From positions 157,710-221,709 of the forward strand of contig NZ_KQ948855.1 of NCBI RefSeq assembly GCF_001514215.1: a DNA stretch of 64,000 nt. Direction: 5' to 3'. Positions within the stretch are counted from its first letter, which is position 1. Every line of letters begins with the position of its first letter. Below the pieces are notes generated by a model. The model searched no databases, had not been told where the DNA came from, and was given only the letters and a program-made list of their open reading frames with translations. Below, piece by piece: positions 20,468 to 29,870 of the stretch. This stretch comes from Streptomyces bungoensis. GTDB lineage: Bacteria; Actinomycetota; Actinomycetes; Streptomycetales; Streptomycetaceae. The position numbers and the translations under genes were made by a program.

Positions 20468-21259
20468 ATGCCCGACCGCAGCCTGCGACTCCTCACGTTC
20501 CCGCCGCTCCCGGTCCAGGGGGGCGAGCGGGGCGCCGTGCTGCTGCGGGAGCGGCCGTCCTCGCCGCCGGAGTCGGCACCGGAGTCGGCGCCGCCCGGCG
20601 GGCGGGACGGCGAGAACCAGGACCGGGGCGGCAAGGGCCAGGACGACAACCCGTTCGCGCCGCCGCCGGAAGGCACCCCCGACCGGCCGTGGCAGCCGCG
20701 GCACCCCGAGGGCTCCGGAGGCGGATCGCCGTGGGGCAGCCAGTGGAGCGGCCGGCAGCCCGGACGCGGCCCCGGCGGCTTCGGCGAACGTCCCGGCCGC
20801 GGCCCCGAGGGTCCGGCCGGCCCGGGCGGCCCGGGTGGCTCCAACATGCGCTGGGACCCGCTGGACCCGGCGCAGCGCCGCGCGCGCTACGCACTGCTGT
20901 CGGGGATGTGGGCCGTCTTCTTCGCCCTGTTCAGCTGGACCTACGTGGCCCTGCTGCTGGGTGCGCTGGCCCTGTACTGGGGCATCAGCGCGCTGCGGGC
21001 CAAGCCCCGCACCCCCGGTCCCGACAACCCGGCCCCGACGCCGGCGCCGGGCGCCCGCCCCCAGGCCACGGCGGCCATCAGCGGCCTGGTCACCGCCTCC
21101 CTCGCCCTGGCCCTGGTCGGCACGACCTTCGCGGTCCAGGTCGTCTACCGCGACTACTACACGTGCGTCTCCGACGCCCTCACCCACGAGGCCAAGCAGT
21201 CCTGCGACCAGCTCCTGCCGAAGGAGCTGCGGGGGGTGCTGGGGACGGGGAGCAGCTAG
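20468..21259 (+). CDS. Two-TM membrane protein with proline/glycine-rich N-terminus
   Basis: A 263-residue protein of unknown function. Residues 1-135 are Pro/Gly-rich and disordered. Two hydrophobic stretches follow ([34 protein letters not shown] and [26 protein letters not shown]), then a short tail with two Cys ([24 protein letters not shown]). The ATG at 20468 has GGGGAAG 11 bases upstream, but a start further in, near [10 protein letters not shown], is possible because conservation probably begins there. It is divergent from purN and convergent with the DUF6350 gene. Confidence 0.75.
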   Translation: MPDRSLRLLTFPPLPVQGGERGAVLLRERPSSPPESAPESAPPGGRDGENQDRGGKGQDDNPFAPPPEGTPDRPWQPRHPEGSGGGSPWGSQWSGRQPGRGPGGFGERPGRGPEGPAGPGGPGGSNMRWDPLDPAQRRARYALLSGMWAVFFALFSWTYVALLLGALALYWGISALRAKPRTPGPDNPAPTPAPGARPQATAAISGLVTASLALALVGTTFAVQVVYRDYYTCVSDALTHEAKQSCDQLLPKELRGVLGTGSS

Positions 21260-21376
21260 GGGGCTCCGCTTCCCGCCGGGTCGCGGTCGGGTGCGGCACC
21301 GCGCCGGTGTGGCGATCGCCGGTTGCCGCCGGTGCGCGCGAGCCATTCCGTCGTCCTCGGGGAGCCGGTCCTGCCG

Positions 21377-23071
21377 TCAGCCGGTTTCTTCCGGTGGGGC
21401 GGAGTCGCCGGACGGTGGCTGCTGCCGGGGCGGTCCGGTCGGTGGAGTCGGTGACTCCGGTTCGGCGTCCGGCTTCCGGGGTGCGGGGGGTGCGGGTGCC
21501 TGGGGAGCCGCCGAGGCCTCCGTGAGGGCTGCCCAGCGGGAGGTGCGGGAGAGGTCGTCGGGCTCCCAGGCCGAGGGAAAGGGATCGGTGGCGGGGAGGA
21601 CGTCGTAGCGCTCGTCCTCGGCCGGGTCCACGGGGCCGCCCACCGTGAGCGCGGGCGGCTTCGCCTCCCTGCGGGGCTTCGCCGGCGTCCCCGGGTTGTG
21701 CCGTGCCGTGGTCCTGGCGGGCCCGGCGGCGGTCGCGCCCCGGGCCGGGCCGGTGTCCTGGTTCGGCCGCCGCCTCCACAGCCGCCACAGCCGTACGACC
21801 AGCGCCACCGGCATCCCGGTGACCGCCGTCCAGAGGGCCGCGGCCGCGCCGGTCTCCCGGGCCACGGGACCGAACCGGGCCAGGGCGGCCGCGCCGAGGG
21901 GGCCGCCGGACAGGTCGGCGAGGACGGCGAGCAGCGCGCCGCACAGCAGCGCCGCCAGGAGCAGGGCCCCGGCGGTCCGCCCGGCCGGCCAGCACCCCTG
22001 CGGCGGCGCCTCCCCTTCCCCGCCCTGGGGCACGGCTCCCCGGGCCACGAACCACCCCACCGTGGCCCCGGCGGCGACCGCCACCAGTCCCGTGGCCCAG
22101 TTCAGCGGTGTGCCGGGGCCCGCGTCCGGTACCGCCGCGAGCAGCGGGAACGGGGGCAGCAGCGGGGCGGGGTCGGAGGCGAGGGGGGCGACCAGGTGCC
22201 CGGTGCCGAGGGTGAAGCCGGGGCCGAGGGCGTAGGAGGCCGCCCAGAGCGCGGCGTTGGGGACGAGCGCGATGCCGAGCAGCAGGACGGCGAACCGTCC
22301 GGTCCAGCCCTCCGTCAGCTGGAGGAAGGACGCCCGCGCGGTGTCCCCGTGCAGCACCAGGGAGATCCCGGCCAGCAGCGCCCCGCCCCCGCACAGCACC
22401 GCCGCACCGGCCCCGGCCGCGCGGACGGCCGTGGCCAGCCGTGCCCACGCGTCCGTCCCGAGCAGCAGCCGCCGCACCGGTTCCGGCAGCACTCGCAGCG
22501 GGCCCAGCACGGGCTCGGGCGGGCGGCCGTGCCCCGACCAGACCCCGACCGCCGCCGCGCAGGCCACCACGCACGGCAGACACACCGTCACCCCGCTCCA
22601 GGAAGGGCGGAGATCGGCGCCGGAGCAGTAGACGGCGGCCGCAGCGCCGACGCCGACGTACCCGGCGACCACTCCCGTCCAGGCCGTGCGCGCCGGGACC
22701 GGCGGCGGCCCCTCGGGGTCGGCGGACGCGTCGGTGGCGTCCCGCGCCGCCCGGTACACCAGCCACACCGGCAGCGCGAGGAGGAGCAGCGGGGTCACGC
22801 CGACCGGCTGGGGCGCGCCGGAGAGCGTCTCGGTGCGGACCAGTTCGACGCCGTGCCCGAGCAGCCACAGCGCGGCGGCCACGTGCAGGGCGCCGCCCGG
22901 CCCGCTGTCGGGGTAGGGCGAGCTGACCCACAGGGCCAGCACGAGCACGGCGAGCGTGCCGAGCCCGAGCCCGGCGGCCACCGCGCCGCCGAGCAGGCTC
23001 GCGCCGAGCCCGGGCGGGCGGTCGCGCATCCGGTGCAGCAGGGGTGCCAGCGACGGGCGGCGAGCGGTCAT
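21377..23071 (-). CDS. DUF6350 polytopic membrane protein
   Basis: A 564-residue protein with many hydrophobic helices (about ten or more) between residues 15 and 440, and a hydrophilic C-terminal tail of about 120 residues containing [24 protein letters not shown]. This is the DUF6350 family located beside purN in Streptomyces; databases sometimes name such proteins cell division protein PerM, without direct support. The ATG at 23071 is preceded by GGGGTGA; an in-frame GTG nine bases upstream is the alternative. It is divergent from the sigma-like gene across an unusually AT-rich promoter. Function unknown. Confidence 0.82.
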   Translation of the reverse strand: MTARRPSLAPLLHRMRDRPPGLGASLLGGAVAAGLGLGTLAVLVLALWVSSPYPDSGPGGALHVAAALWLLGHGVELVRTETLSGAPQPVGVTPLLLLALPVWLVYRAARDATDASADPEGPPPVPARTAWTGVVAGYVGVGAAAAVYCSGADLRPSWSGVTVCLPCVVACAAAVGVWSGHGRPPEPVLGPLRVLPEPVRRLLLGTDAWARLATAVRAAGAGAAVLCGGGALLAGISLVLHGDTARASFLQLTEGWTGRFAVLLLGIALVPNAALWAASYALGPGFTLGTGHLVAPLASDPAPLLPPFPLLAAVPDAGPGTPLNWATGLVAVAAGATVGWFVARGAVPQGGEGEAPPQGCWPAGRTAGALLLAALLCGALLAVLADLSGGPLGAAALARFGPVARETGAAAALWTAVTGMPVALVVRLWRLWRRRPNQDTGPARGATAAGPARTTARHNPGTPAKPRREAKPPALTVGGPVDPAEDERYDVLPATDPFPSAWEPDDLSRTSRWAALTEASAAPQAPAPPAPRKPDAEPESPTPPTGPPRQQPPSGDSAPPEETG

Positions 23072-23142
23072 CAGGGTCACCCCGCCATGCTGCCAACGAC
23101 ACGCCCTTTCCCGTCGTAACGGGGCAAACACCGATGTGTCGC

Positions 23143-23166
23143 TCAATATATGATTATCTACTTTTT
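23143..23166. promoter_or_regulatory. AT-rich island in divergent promoter
   Basis: The stretch from 23143 to 23166, containing AATATATGATTATCTAC, is nearly all A/T apart from a few bases, in DNA otherwise above 70% G+C. It lies between the divergent starts at 23071 and 23188 and probably holds the -10 regions, or a site for an AT-preferring protein such as Lsr2. Confidence 0.45.
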
Positions 23167-23187
23167 CGTACGGAAGGGTGATGTCCC

Positions 23188-24051
23188 GTGCCGGAGAGCC
23201 TCGCCAACCCCCTGCCGCCGCCGACGAGCCACCGACACCTGGAGGACTCCGGCTCGCTGACGCCCGATCAGGCCTTCGACGCGCTGTACGCCTGCTGCGC
23301 TCCCGCCCTCGTACGGCAGACCTACCTGCTCACCGGCCGCCGCGAACTGGCCCGGGAAGCCGTCGAGCAGGCGTTCCAACTCGCCTGGCAGCGCTGGCCG
23401 GAGGTGGCCCGGGACCGCGATCCGGGGGGCTGGGTGCGGGCGATGGCGTACGAGTGCGCCCTCTCCCCCTGGCACCGGTTCCGCCCCCGCCACCGGCACC
23501 CCGACCCCCCTCCGGCGGACCCCGCCGACCGCGCGCTGCGGGACGCCCTGCTCGCGCTGCCGCCGTCGTACCGGCGCACGCTCGTGCTGTACGACGGCGT
23601 CGGACTCGACCTGCCGGAGACCGCCGCGGAGACCGAGGCGAGCACCCCGGCGGCGGCCGGCCGGCTCTCCCGCGCACGCGAGGCCGTCGCCGCGCGGGTC
23701 CCGGAGCTGGCCGACCCCGCCGCGCTGCGCCGGCGCCTGGAGCAGCTCGCCGCCACGGAGCGCCTGGCGCCCGCCAAGGCGACCGCGGTACGGGCCTGCG
23801 GTGAGCGCCGCAACGTGTTCTGGACGCGCTCGGCCATCGCCTTCACCTGCACGATCATCGGCGCGACGACGCTGACGCTGCGGACGGCGCCGACGCACTA
23901 CGAGCCTCCCGTGGCACCGGCGCAGGCGGTGGAGGGCGTCCCGCCGCCCCCCGCCATGGGCCCGCTGTCCCGGGAGGCACAGGCCCTGCGCGCGAAGCTG
24001 CGCCGGGCGGCGGCGCGGGGTCCGGAGCGGCTGGTGCCGGACACCCGGTGA
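23188..24051 (+). CDS. Membrane-tethered ECF sigma factor-like protein
   Basis: A 287-residue protein whose first 175 residues follow the ECF sigma-70 plan. The region-2-like part is [46 protein letters not shown]...[14 protein letters not shown], and the region-4-like part is [32 protein letters not shown]. Region 4 is degenerate: the usual SxxEIA helix reads [15 protein letters not shown] membrane segment near residues 211-232 ([17 protein letters not shown]) and an extracytoplasmic tail follow, which a normal sigma factor does not have. GTG start at 23188 follows GGAAGGG. It could be a membrane-held regulator or a decayed sigma factor. No anti-sigma gene is adjacent. Confidence 0.75.
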   Translation: MPESLANPLPPPTSHRHLEDSGSLTPDQAFDALYACCAPALVRQTYLLTGRRELAREAVEQAFQLAWQRWPEVARDRDPGGWVRAMAYECALSPWHRFRPRHRHPDPPPADPADRALRDALLALPPSYRRTLVLYDGVGLDLPETAAETEASTPAAAGRLSRAREAVAARVPELADPAALRRRLEQLAATERLAPAKATAVRACGERRNVFWTRSAIAFTCTIIGATTLTLRTAPTHYEPPVAPAQAVEGVPPPPAMGPLSREAQALRAKLRRAAARGPERLVPDTR

Positions 24052-24070
24052 GCGGGGTGCGGCGAAACGG

Positions 24071-24107
24071 CGGCAGGCCCGCCCCGGGGAACGGGGCGGG
24101 CCTGCCG
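24071..24107. terminator. Bidirectional terminator between sigma-like gene and sucD
   Basis: CGGCAGGCCCGCCCC (24071-24085) and GGGGCGGGCCTGCCG (24093-24107) form a perfect 15-bp stem with a 7-base loop between two convergent genes. Confidence 0.88.
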
Positions 24108-24124
24108 GCAGCGGGTGGGGAAGC

Positions 24125-25009
24125 TCAGGCGCTCAGGATCTCCCGGGCCAGCTTCGCCGTCTCGGTCGGCGTCTTGCCGACCTTGACGCCGGCGGCCTCG
24201 AGGGCCTCCTTCTTCGCCTGGGCGGTGCCGGACGAACCGGAGACGATGGCGCCCGCGTGGCCCATGGTCTTGCCCTCGGGCGCGGTGAAGCCCGCGACGT
24301 AGCCGACGACCGGCTTCGTCACGTTCTCCTTGATGAACGCCGCCGCGCGCTCCTCCGCGTCGCCGCCGATCTCGCCGATCATGACGATCAGGTCGGTGTC
24401 GGGGTCGTTCTGGAACGCGGCGAGGGCGTCGATGTGGGTGGTGCCGATGATCGGGTCGCCACCGATGCCGACGGCCGTCGAGAAGCCGATGTCACGCAGC
24501 TCGTACATCATCTGGTACGTCAGCGTGCCGGACTTCGACACCAGGCCGATGCGGCCCGGCTTGGTGATGTCGCCCGGGATGATGCCGACGTTCGACTGGC
24601 CCGGGGTGATGATGCCGGGGCAGTTCGGGCCGATGATGCGGGTCTTGTTGCCCTTCTTGCCGGCGTACGACCAGAAGGCGGCCGTGTCGTGCACGGCGAT
24701 GCCCTCGGTGATCACGACGGCCAGCGGGATCTCGGCGTCGATGGCCTCGACGACCGCGTCCTTGGTGAACTTCTCCGGCACGAAGATGACGGAGACGTTC
24801 GCGCCGGTCTTCTCGATGGCCTCCTTGACGGTGCCGAAGACCGGTACCTCGGTGCCGTCGAAGTCCACGGACTGACCCGCCTTGCGCGGGTTCACGCCGC
24901 CCACGACCTGGGTGCCGTCGCCGAGCATGAGCTTGGTGTGCTTCATGCCGGTGGAGCCGGTCATGCCCTGGACGATGACCTTGCTGTCCTTGTTGAGCCA
25001 GATAGCCAT
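24125..25009 (-). CDS. sucD: Succinyl-CoA synthetase alpha subunit
   Basis: A 294-residue subunit that binds CoA and carries the phosphohistidine intermediate. The CoA-binding Rossmann start [30 protein letters not shown], and the phosphorylation motif GHAGAIVSG with H251 are all present. It forms succinate and ATP/GTP from succinyl-CoA in the TCA cycle with SucC, which is encoded 27 bp upstream in the same operon. Length is typical. Secure. Confidence 0.98.
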   Translation of the reverse strand: MAIWLNKDSKVIVQGMTGSTGMKHTKLMLGDGTQVVGGVNPRKAGQSVDFDGTEVPVFGTVKEAIEKTGANVSVIFVPEKFTKDAVVEAIDAEIPLAVVITEGIAVHDTAAFWSYAGKKGNKTRIIGPNCPGIITPGQSNVGIIPGDITKPGRIGLVSKSGTLTYQMMYELRDIGFSTAVGIGGDPIIGTTHIDALAAFQNDPDTDLIVMIGEIGGDAEERAAAFIKENVTKPVVGYVAGFTAPEGKTMGHAGAIVSGSSGTAQAKKEALEAAGVKVGKTPTETAKLAREILSA

Positions 25010-25036
25010 GGTGTGTTCTGTCCTCGTCCTGAGTGC

Positions 25037-26218
25037 TTACTTGGCGGCGTGGGCCAGCTCGGCGGCCTTGTCGGCCGCGCCGTCCATGGTGTCGACGCGC
25101 TGCACCAGCGGGTGGTTGGCGTCGGTGAGGATCTGCCGGCCCAGCTCGGCGTTGTTGCCGTCGAGGCGGACGACGAGCGGCTTCTCGACCTTCTCGCCGC
25201 GGTCCTCCAGGAGCTTCAGGGCCTGCACGATGCCGTTGGCGACCTCGTCGCAGGCGGTGATGCCACCGAAGACGTTGACGAACACGGACTTGACGTCCGG
25301 GTCGCCCAGGATGATCTCCAGGCCGTTGGCCATGACCTGGGCGGAGGCGCCACCGCCGATGTCCAGGAAGTTGGCGGGCTTGACGTTGCCGTGCTTCTCG
25401 CCGGCGTACGCGACGACGTCCAGGGTGCTCATGACGAGACCGGCGCCGTTGCCGATGATGCCGACCTCACCGTCGAGCTTGACGTAGTTGAGGTTCTTCT
25501 CCTTGGCGGCGGCCTCGAGCGGGTTGGCCGCGGCCTTGTCGTGGAGCTCCTCGTACTCGGGGTGACGGAACTCGGCGTTGTCGTCGAGCGACACCTTGCC
25601 GTCGAGCGCGATGACCTCGCCGGAGGCGACCTTCGCGAGCGGGTTGACCTCGACCAGGAGGGCGTCCGACTTGATGAAGGTGTCCCACAGCTTGACGAGG
25701 ACGTTCACGACCTTGTCCGCGACCTCGGCCGGGAACTGGGCGGCCTCGACGATCTCGCGGGCCTTGGCCTCGTCCACACCGTCGATCGGGTCGATCGCGG
25801 TCTTCGCGACGGCCTCCGGACGGGTGGCCGCCACCTCCTCGATCTCCATGCCGCCCTCGACGGAGGCGATGGAGAGGAAGGTGCGGTTGGCACGGTCGAG
25901 GAGGAAGGAGACGTAGTACTCCTCGAGGATCTCCGGGGCGGTCTCGGCGATCATGACCTTGTGGACCGTGTGGCCCTTGATGTCCATGCCGAGGATGTCC
26001 GTCGCACGGGCGACGGCCTCGTCCGCGGAGGCGGCCAGCTTGACGCCACCGGCCTTGCCGCGACCACCGACCTTCACCTGCGCCTTGACGACGGACTTGC
26101 CGCCCAGCCGCTCGGTGATCTCGCGCGCCGCCTCAGGCGTGTCGATGACTTCACCGGCCAGCACCGGTACATCGTGCTTGGCGAAGAGGTCCCTCGCCTG
26201 GTACTCGAACAGGTCCAC
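25037..26218 (-). CDS. sucC: Succinyl-CoA synthetase beta subunit
   Basis: A 393-residue ATP-grasp subunit. [19 protein letters not shown] is the typical N-terminus, [16 protein letters not shown] lies in the nucleotide-binding region, EVNPLA carries the metal ligands, and [12 protein letters not shown] and [16 protein letters not shown] form the C-terminal CoA-ligase-like domain. The GTG start lies at 26218. First gene of the sucCD operon; the 430-bp region upstream is free of genes and should hold the promoter. Confidence 0.98.
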   Translation of the reverse strand: MDLFEYQARDLFAKHDVPVLAGEVIDTPEAAREITERLGGKSVVKAQVKVGGRGKAGGVKLAASADEAVARATDILGMDIKGHTVHKVMIAETAPEILEEYYVSFLLDRANRTFLSIASVEGGMEIEEVAATRPEAVAKTAIDPIDGVDEAKAREIVEAAQFPAEVADKVVNVLVKLWDTFIKSDALLVEVNPLAKVASGEVIALDGKVSLDDNAEFRHPEYEELHDKAAANPLEAAAKEKNLNYVKLDGEVGIIGNGAGLVMSTLDVVAYAGEKHGNVKPANFLDIGGGASAQVMANGLEIILGDPDVKSVFVNVFGGITACDEVANGIVQALKLLEDRGEKVEKPLVVRLDGNNAELGRQILTDANHPLVQRVDTMDGAADKAAELAHAAK

Positions 26219-26651
26219 GCGCTTCCGTCCCTATCAGTGATCTCGCGGTTCGTTGGATGCGTGGGCGTGCCGCGAAGGGCAACGTGACGTCCGCTGTGTC
26301 ACAAGGGAAGCGCACACGGTGTCCGAGCGCGCGGCATGTCCGTCTCGCAGGTTATCGCCGCTTGCGGGGGCGCCCTAAATCGAGGGTCACACCTGAGCGG
26401 TGATACCTGTCACATGATGCCGCGTTCGCTGACACGCCGTGCCGCAGCTTGGTGGCATCCGGGCGATGTGCGAGGCCTCACCGGGCTGGGGTTGACCCGG
26501 TGAGGCCTCTGAGCGGGCCCCGAAGGGCCCCGGACGGTTGATCCCCACCCCAATGGGGACCACCCGCCCCTGGCCGCGGGGGTCGGGCCGGACGGTCCGA
26601 CGGCGTTCGGCCGTCCGGGTCCGCTCGCCCCCGCGGAGTCTCGCGGGCCGC
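26219..26651. other. sucCD promoter region and terminator of the repeat-protein gene
   Basis: About 430 bp without a gene. The left part is the sucCD upstream region, with no promoter that can be called confidently. The right part holds the strong hairpin at 26472-26509 and a run of GGCCC/GGGCC inverted repeats near 26515-26535. Confidence 0.5.
26472..26509 (-). terminator. Strong hairpin in the sucC to repeat-protein spacer
   Basis: GAGGCCTCACCGGG (26472-26485) and CCCGGTGAGGCCTC (26496-26509) form a perfect 14-bp stem with a 10-base loop. It is the likely terminator of the leftward gene ending at 26652, although it is 140 bp beyond the stop codon. Confidence 0.7.
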
Positions 26652-28727
26652 TCAGCCCTGCTGCGGTGCGTGACCGGGGTACAGGTCCTGCGCATACCCC
26701 GGCGTGACGGATCCGGCGACCCCCTCGACGCCGGACGCGGCGTGCGCGGCCAGCGGACCGCCGGTGCTCCGCACGGTCCCCGCCAGGTCGTACGCGAACG
26801 GCCCGGCCTGCCGCGTGACGGGCCCGGTCTCGCCCACGGCACCGCCCGCGAAGAGCCCGGCCTGGCCGGCCACGCCGTACGCCAGGCCGGCCGTGCTGCC
26901 GCCGACGCCGCCCACGGCCGGCCGGACGGTCGCGTCGACGGTGCCGGTCACCGTGCCGGTGAGGGTGTCGGCCACCGGCCGCACGGTCGCGGTGACGGTG
27001 TCCGCGACCGCGTGAACCGTGCCGGTGGCGGTGTCCGCGACCGCGTGGACCGTGCCGGTGGCGGTGTCCGAGACCGGCCGGAGCGCGTGGGTCGCCCCGG
27101 CCGCGAACGGCGGCACCTGACCGGTCACGCCCTGCGCGAAGGTGCCGGTCCGCCCGGTCACGCCGTGGACGGCCGGCGGTACGGCGTCCACGGCGCCGCC
27201 CGCGAAGGGCCGGACGTCGCCGGCCACCCCGTACGCGAGCGTCCCCGCGTCCGCCACGGCCTGCCCGGCGACCGGGACGACCCCGTGCACGGCGGTTCCG
27301 GCGACGGGCGGCAGCACGGCGTCGGCGGTGCCGTGCGCGGTCTGGCCGGCCAGACCGGTGGCGTACGGCGGCACGCCGGCGAGGACGCCGGAGGCGGTCC
27401 CGTGGACGTCGGTGAGCGCGCTCCCGGCGACCGGGTAGGCGTCGGCGACGGCGTCCGTGACCGTGCCCCGGGCGCCGGTTCCGGTGCCGCGGGCCACCTG
27501 GTGGACGCCCGTCACCGCGCGCCCGCCCACCCCGGACACGTCGCCCACCGCGCCGGTGGTGACTCCGTGCACGCCGGCGACGGCGTCCGTCGCCAGTCCG
27601 CGCGCCCGGTCGACGGCGTCCGCGGCGGTACCCCGCACACCGGTCACCGCTGCGGTGCCGGTGCCCTGGACGCCCTGGACCGCGCCGGAGGCGGTGCCGT
27701 CGACGCTCGCGACCGCGTACCCGGCCGTCGGGACGGCGTCCCCCACGGCCCCCGCGGCGGTGCCGTGGACACCGGTCACCGCGTCCCCGGCCACCGGCCG
27801 GACGCCCGCGAGCGCCCGGCCCGCGAGCGGCACCACGCCGTCCACGGCGGCCGAGGCCACCGGCGGGACGGCCGCCGCGGTCGTCGCGTCCACGACCGGG
27901 GTCACCGTGCCCGGCACCGACCGCACCGTGCCGGCCACCCACTGCTCGACACCCGCGGCCACGCCGCTGACGTGCGCGGGCACCGCGGCGGCGGTGGCCC
28001 CGGCGGCGCCGCCCGCCCGGTCCGCCTCACCGCGTGCGACGGCCGACGTACCGGCGGTGCGGCCCCGCGCGGCGGCCACGGTCTGCTGAGCCGTCGTCCT
28101 TACGGCGCCCTCGGCCCGGGCACGGGCCGCCTGCTGAGCGGCCTGCAGTTTGGTCTGGGCGGCGGCCAGGGCTTCCTCCACCTCGGGGGCGAAGGAGGCG
28201 AGAGGGCCGAAGAGGTAGTCGATCCCGTCCTGCGGGGAGGGCGTGGAGAGGTGGGCGACCGGGGTGCGGGTCGTGGCGTGGTGTGCGGCGTGGTGTGCGA
28301 GGCGGTCGGCGGTGCGCGCGGCCTCGGCCTCGGCGCCGGCCGCGTGGGAGTGCGCCTGCGTACGGGCCGCACGGGCACCCTGGATGGCCCGGGCGCCCCG
28401 GATCGCCGTGGCGGGCGCCGTGGCATCGCCGTGGCGGCGAGCCTGGTCGGCGCCGGTGCCCACGGTGCTCCACGCCTTCTGCTGCACCGCGGTCGAGGCG
28501 GCGGAGGCGGTGGACGTGGCCGTGCCGGTCAGGCCGGAGACGGTGTCCTGGACATCGCCGACGGCGCCGTCGAGGGTGCCGGTGAGCGTGCCGGCCGCGC
28601 TGTCGGTGTCCGGCACCGAGACCGCCGGGGTGGGCAGTTCGTCGGCGCTGGCCACGGCCGAGCCGAGCGCCCAGGCGCCGGTGACGCCTGCGGCTATCGC
28701 GATCGAGCGGCGGATGTTCTTGTTCAT
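26652..28727 (-). CDS. Long exported Val/Ala/Gly/Thr repeat protein
   Basis: A 691-residue protein of unknown function with a signal peptide (MNKNIRRSIAIAAGVTGAWALGSAVASA, cleavage near residue 28). Residues 30-160 are Thr/Ala/Ser-rich. A helical stretch follows (IDYLFGPLASFAPEVEEALAAAQTK...). From about residue 240 to 660 the chain is built of degenerate units of about 11 residues, like GVHGTASGAV or PVAGxAVxGV. The clearest is a near-perfect DTATGTVHAVA doublet, also repeated at DNA level near 27003-27068. There is no sortase motif or C-terminal anchor. Codon use matches the neighbours. It might be a structural surface or spore-associated protein. Confidence 0.8.
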   Translation of the reverse strand: MNKNIRRSIAIAAGVTGAWALGSAVASADELPTPAVSVPDTDSAAGTLTGTLDGAVGDVQDTVSGLTGTATSTASAASTAVQQKAWSTVGTGADQARRHGDATAPATAIRGARAIQGARAARTQAHSHAAGAEAEAARTADRLAHHAAHHATTRTPVAHLSTPSPQDGIDYLFGPLASFAPEVEEALAAAQTKLQAAQQAARARAEGAVRTTAQQTVAAARGRTAGTSAVARGEADRAGGAAGATAAAVPAHVSGVAAGVEQWVAGTVRSVPGTVTPVVDATTAAAVPPVASAAVDGVVPLAGRALAGVRPVAGDAVTGVHGTAAGAVGDAVPTAGYAVASVDGTASGAVQGVQGTGTAAVTGVRGTAADAVDRARGLATDAVAGVHGVTTGAVGDVSGVGGRAVTGVHQVARGTGTGARGTVTDAVADAYPVAGSALTDVHGTASGVLAGVPPYATGLAGQTAHGTADAVLPPVAGTAVHGVVPVAGQAVADAGTLAYGVAGDVRPFAGGAVDAVPPAVHGVTGRTGTFAQGVTGQVPPFAAGATHALRPVSDTATGTVHAVADTATGTVHAVADTVTATVRPVADTLTGTVTGTVDATVRPAVGGVGGSTAGLAYGVAGQAGLFAGGAVGETGPVTRQAGPFAYDLAGTVRSTGGPLAAHAASGVEGVAGSVTPGYAQDLYPGHAPQQG
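27003..27068. repeat. 33-bp coding tandem repeat
   Basis: Two nearly identical 33-bp units (GCGACCGCGTGAACCGTGCC and GCGACCGCGTGGACCGTGCC each followed by GGTGGCGGTGTCC) encode the 11-residue repeats DTATGTVHAVA of the exported repeat protein. Less conserved units flank them. Confidence 0.8.
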
Positions 28728-28867
28728 ACGTGCGTCAGTCCTTCGGAAACGGCTGGGGGTTCTCCGTCCGGAGTGCGCCGGGATGGGCCGGCGGCTCCGG
28801 CGGAACGGGCAGACCTTGTGGCGCCCCCGCGCGACACGTCGCGTGACGGGGAGGCCGGTCCTGGGCC

Positions 28868-29740
28868 CTAGCCGGGAAAGACGGGGATGTCGCGGTGCCG
28901 TTCGCGGATCCGGGGCGCGTCGGCGTGCGCGGCGGTGCCGGGCAGCAGACGCAGGGGCGCCCGGCCGTCGAGGGTGACGGCGTGCGGGTCGCCGTGGCGG
29001 GACGCGGTGCCGTCGGCCGCCTGCTTGCCGAGCGTGCCGTCCGGGTCCCCGGAGGGCGCGGGCGCGGCCGGGGCCTCGGCGGGTACGGCGGTGTGGCGGG
29101 CGGCCGGTGCGGGCGCCGGAGCGTGGGGGGCGAGGCCGCCGGGGACGGCGTCCGGTCCATAGGCGGTGGCCGACGGGCGGGCGGGTGCGGCGGTGCGGGA
29201 CTCGGCGCGGACGTGACCGCCCTCGGCCTGAGCCGGGTGTGGTGCGGGCGCGGGGGCCGTGGTGCCGGGAAGGTGGGGCCGGGGCCGCGCGGGCGTGGGC
29301 AGCGGGTTCACGGGCAGCGGCTGCGTGGGCAACGGCTCGGTGGTTTCCGGGAGTTCCGGCAGGTCCACGGAGGGCGGCCGCGTCTGCGTCTGCACCTGTG
29401 TCCCCACCTGCCGCAGGGTCCGGGTCGCGGTGTCCACCACGTCCCGTACCGGCGTGACGACCCGCTCGGCGACCTGCCGTACCGCGTCCCGCTGCCCGGC
29501 CGGCAGCAGCCCGGTCGAGGTCGCCTGTACCGTCGAGGTCACCGCTCCCGCCGACGTCACCGGGGCCGCCGAGGTGGTCGCGGCCGCCGGTGTCCGCTCG
29601 GCCGCGTGCGCCTGCTCACCGCAGAGGAACCCGAGCAGGAGCAGTCCGCCGACCAGCAGCGCCAGTTGCAGGGCACGCCGTCCCGCCGCCGTACGCAGTA
29701 CGCGCACGGCGGAACCGAACGGGGCGGCAGACAGGGTCAA
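28868..29740 (-). CDS. Exported Pro/Ala-rich protein of unknown function
   Basis: A 290-residue protein with an N-terminal export signal (about 20-48: RRALQLALLVGGLLLLGFLCGEQAHAAE). LGFLC could be read as a weak lipobox, but AHA-AE is a good signal peptidase I site. A short amphipathic region (RQVAERVVTPVRDVVDTATRTLRQVG) resembles the VRPVADT units of the repeat protein that follows on the same strand. The rest is Pro/Ala-rich, with a run of PLPTQPLPVNPLPTP. The pair may be co-transcribed, since only 140 bp separate them. No catalytic motif is visible. Confidence 0.75.
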   Translation of the reverse strand: MTLSAAPFGSAVRVLRTAAGRRALQLALLVGGLLLLGFLCGEQAHAAERTPAAATTSAAPVTSAGAVTSTVQATSTGLLPAGQRDAVRQVAERVVTPVRDVVDTATRTLRQVGTQVQTQTRPPSVDLPELPETTEPLPTQPLPVNPLPTPARPRPHLPGTTAPAPAPHPAQAEGGHVRAESRTAAPARPSATAYGPDAVPGGLAPHAPAPAPAARHTAVPAEAPAAPAPSGDPDGTLGKQAADGTASRHGDPHAVTLDGRAPLRLLPGTAAHADAPRIRERHRDIPVFPG

Positions 29741-29804
29741 CGGGCGAGCGCTTCCTCGGCTGGGTACGGCTCGGGCGCCGTCGATCCTCGCACGGCGGAC
29801 CCGA

Positions 29805-29827
29805 GGTAACGCAAGCCCCCTGTTACC
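29805..29827. promoter_or_regulatory. GGTAAC/GTTACC inverted repeat
   Basis: Perfect 6-bp arms GGTAAC (29805-29810) and GTTACC (29822-29827), 11 bases apart, between the end of the vWA gene and the start of the exported-protein gene on the same strand. It could be an operator of the latter. Confidence 0.3.
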
Positions 29828-29870
29828 GATGGGTAGCCATGTCCCCTTCCCGCGTCTTTCCGACGCTCCG

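Noticed and set aside
26538..28871. 777-codon plus-strand frame opposite the repeat protein
   Set aside because: Mirrors the repeats of the real leftward gene, which has a signal peptide and start. The plus-strand product lacks any recognisable start or domain.
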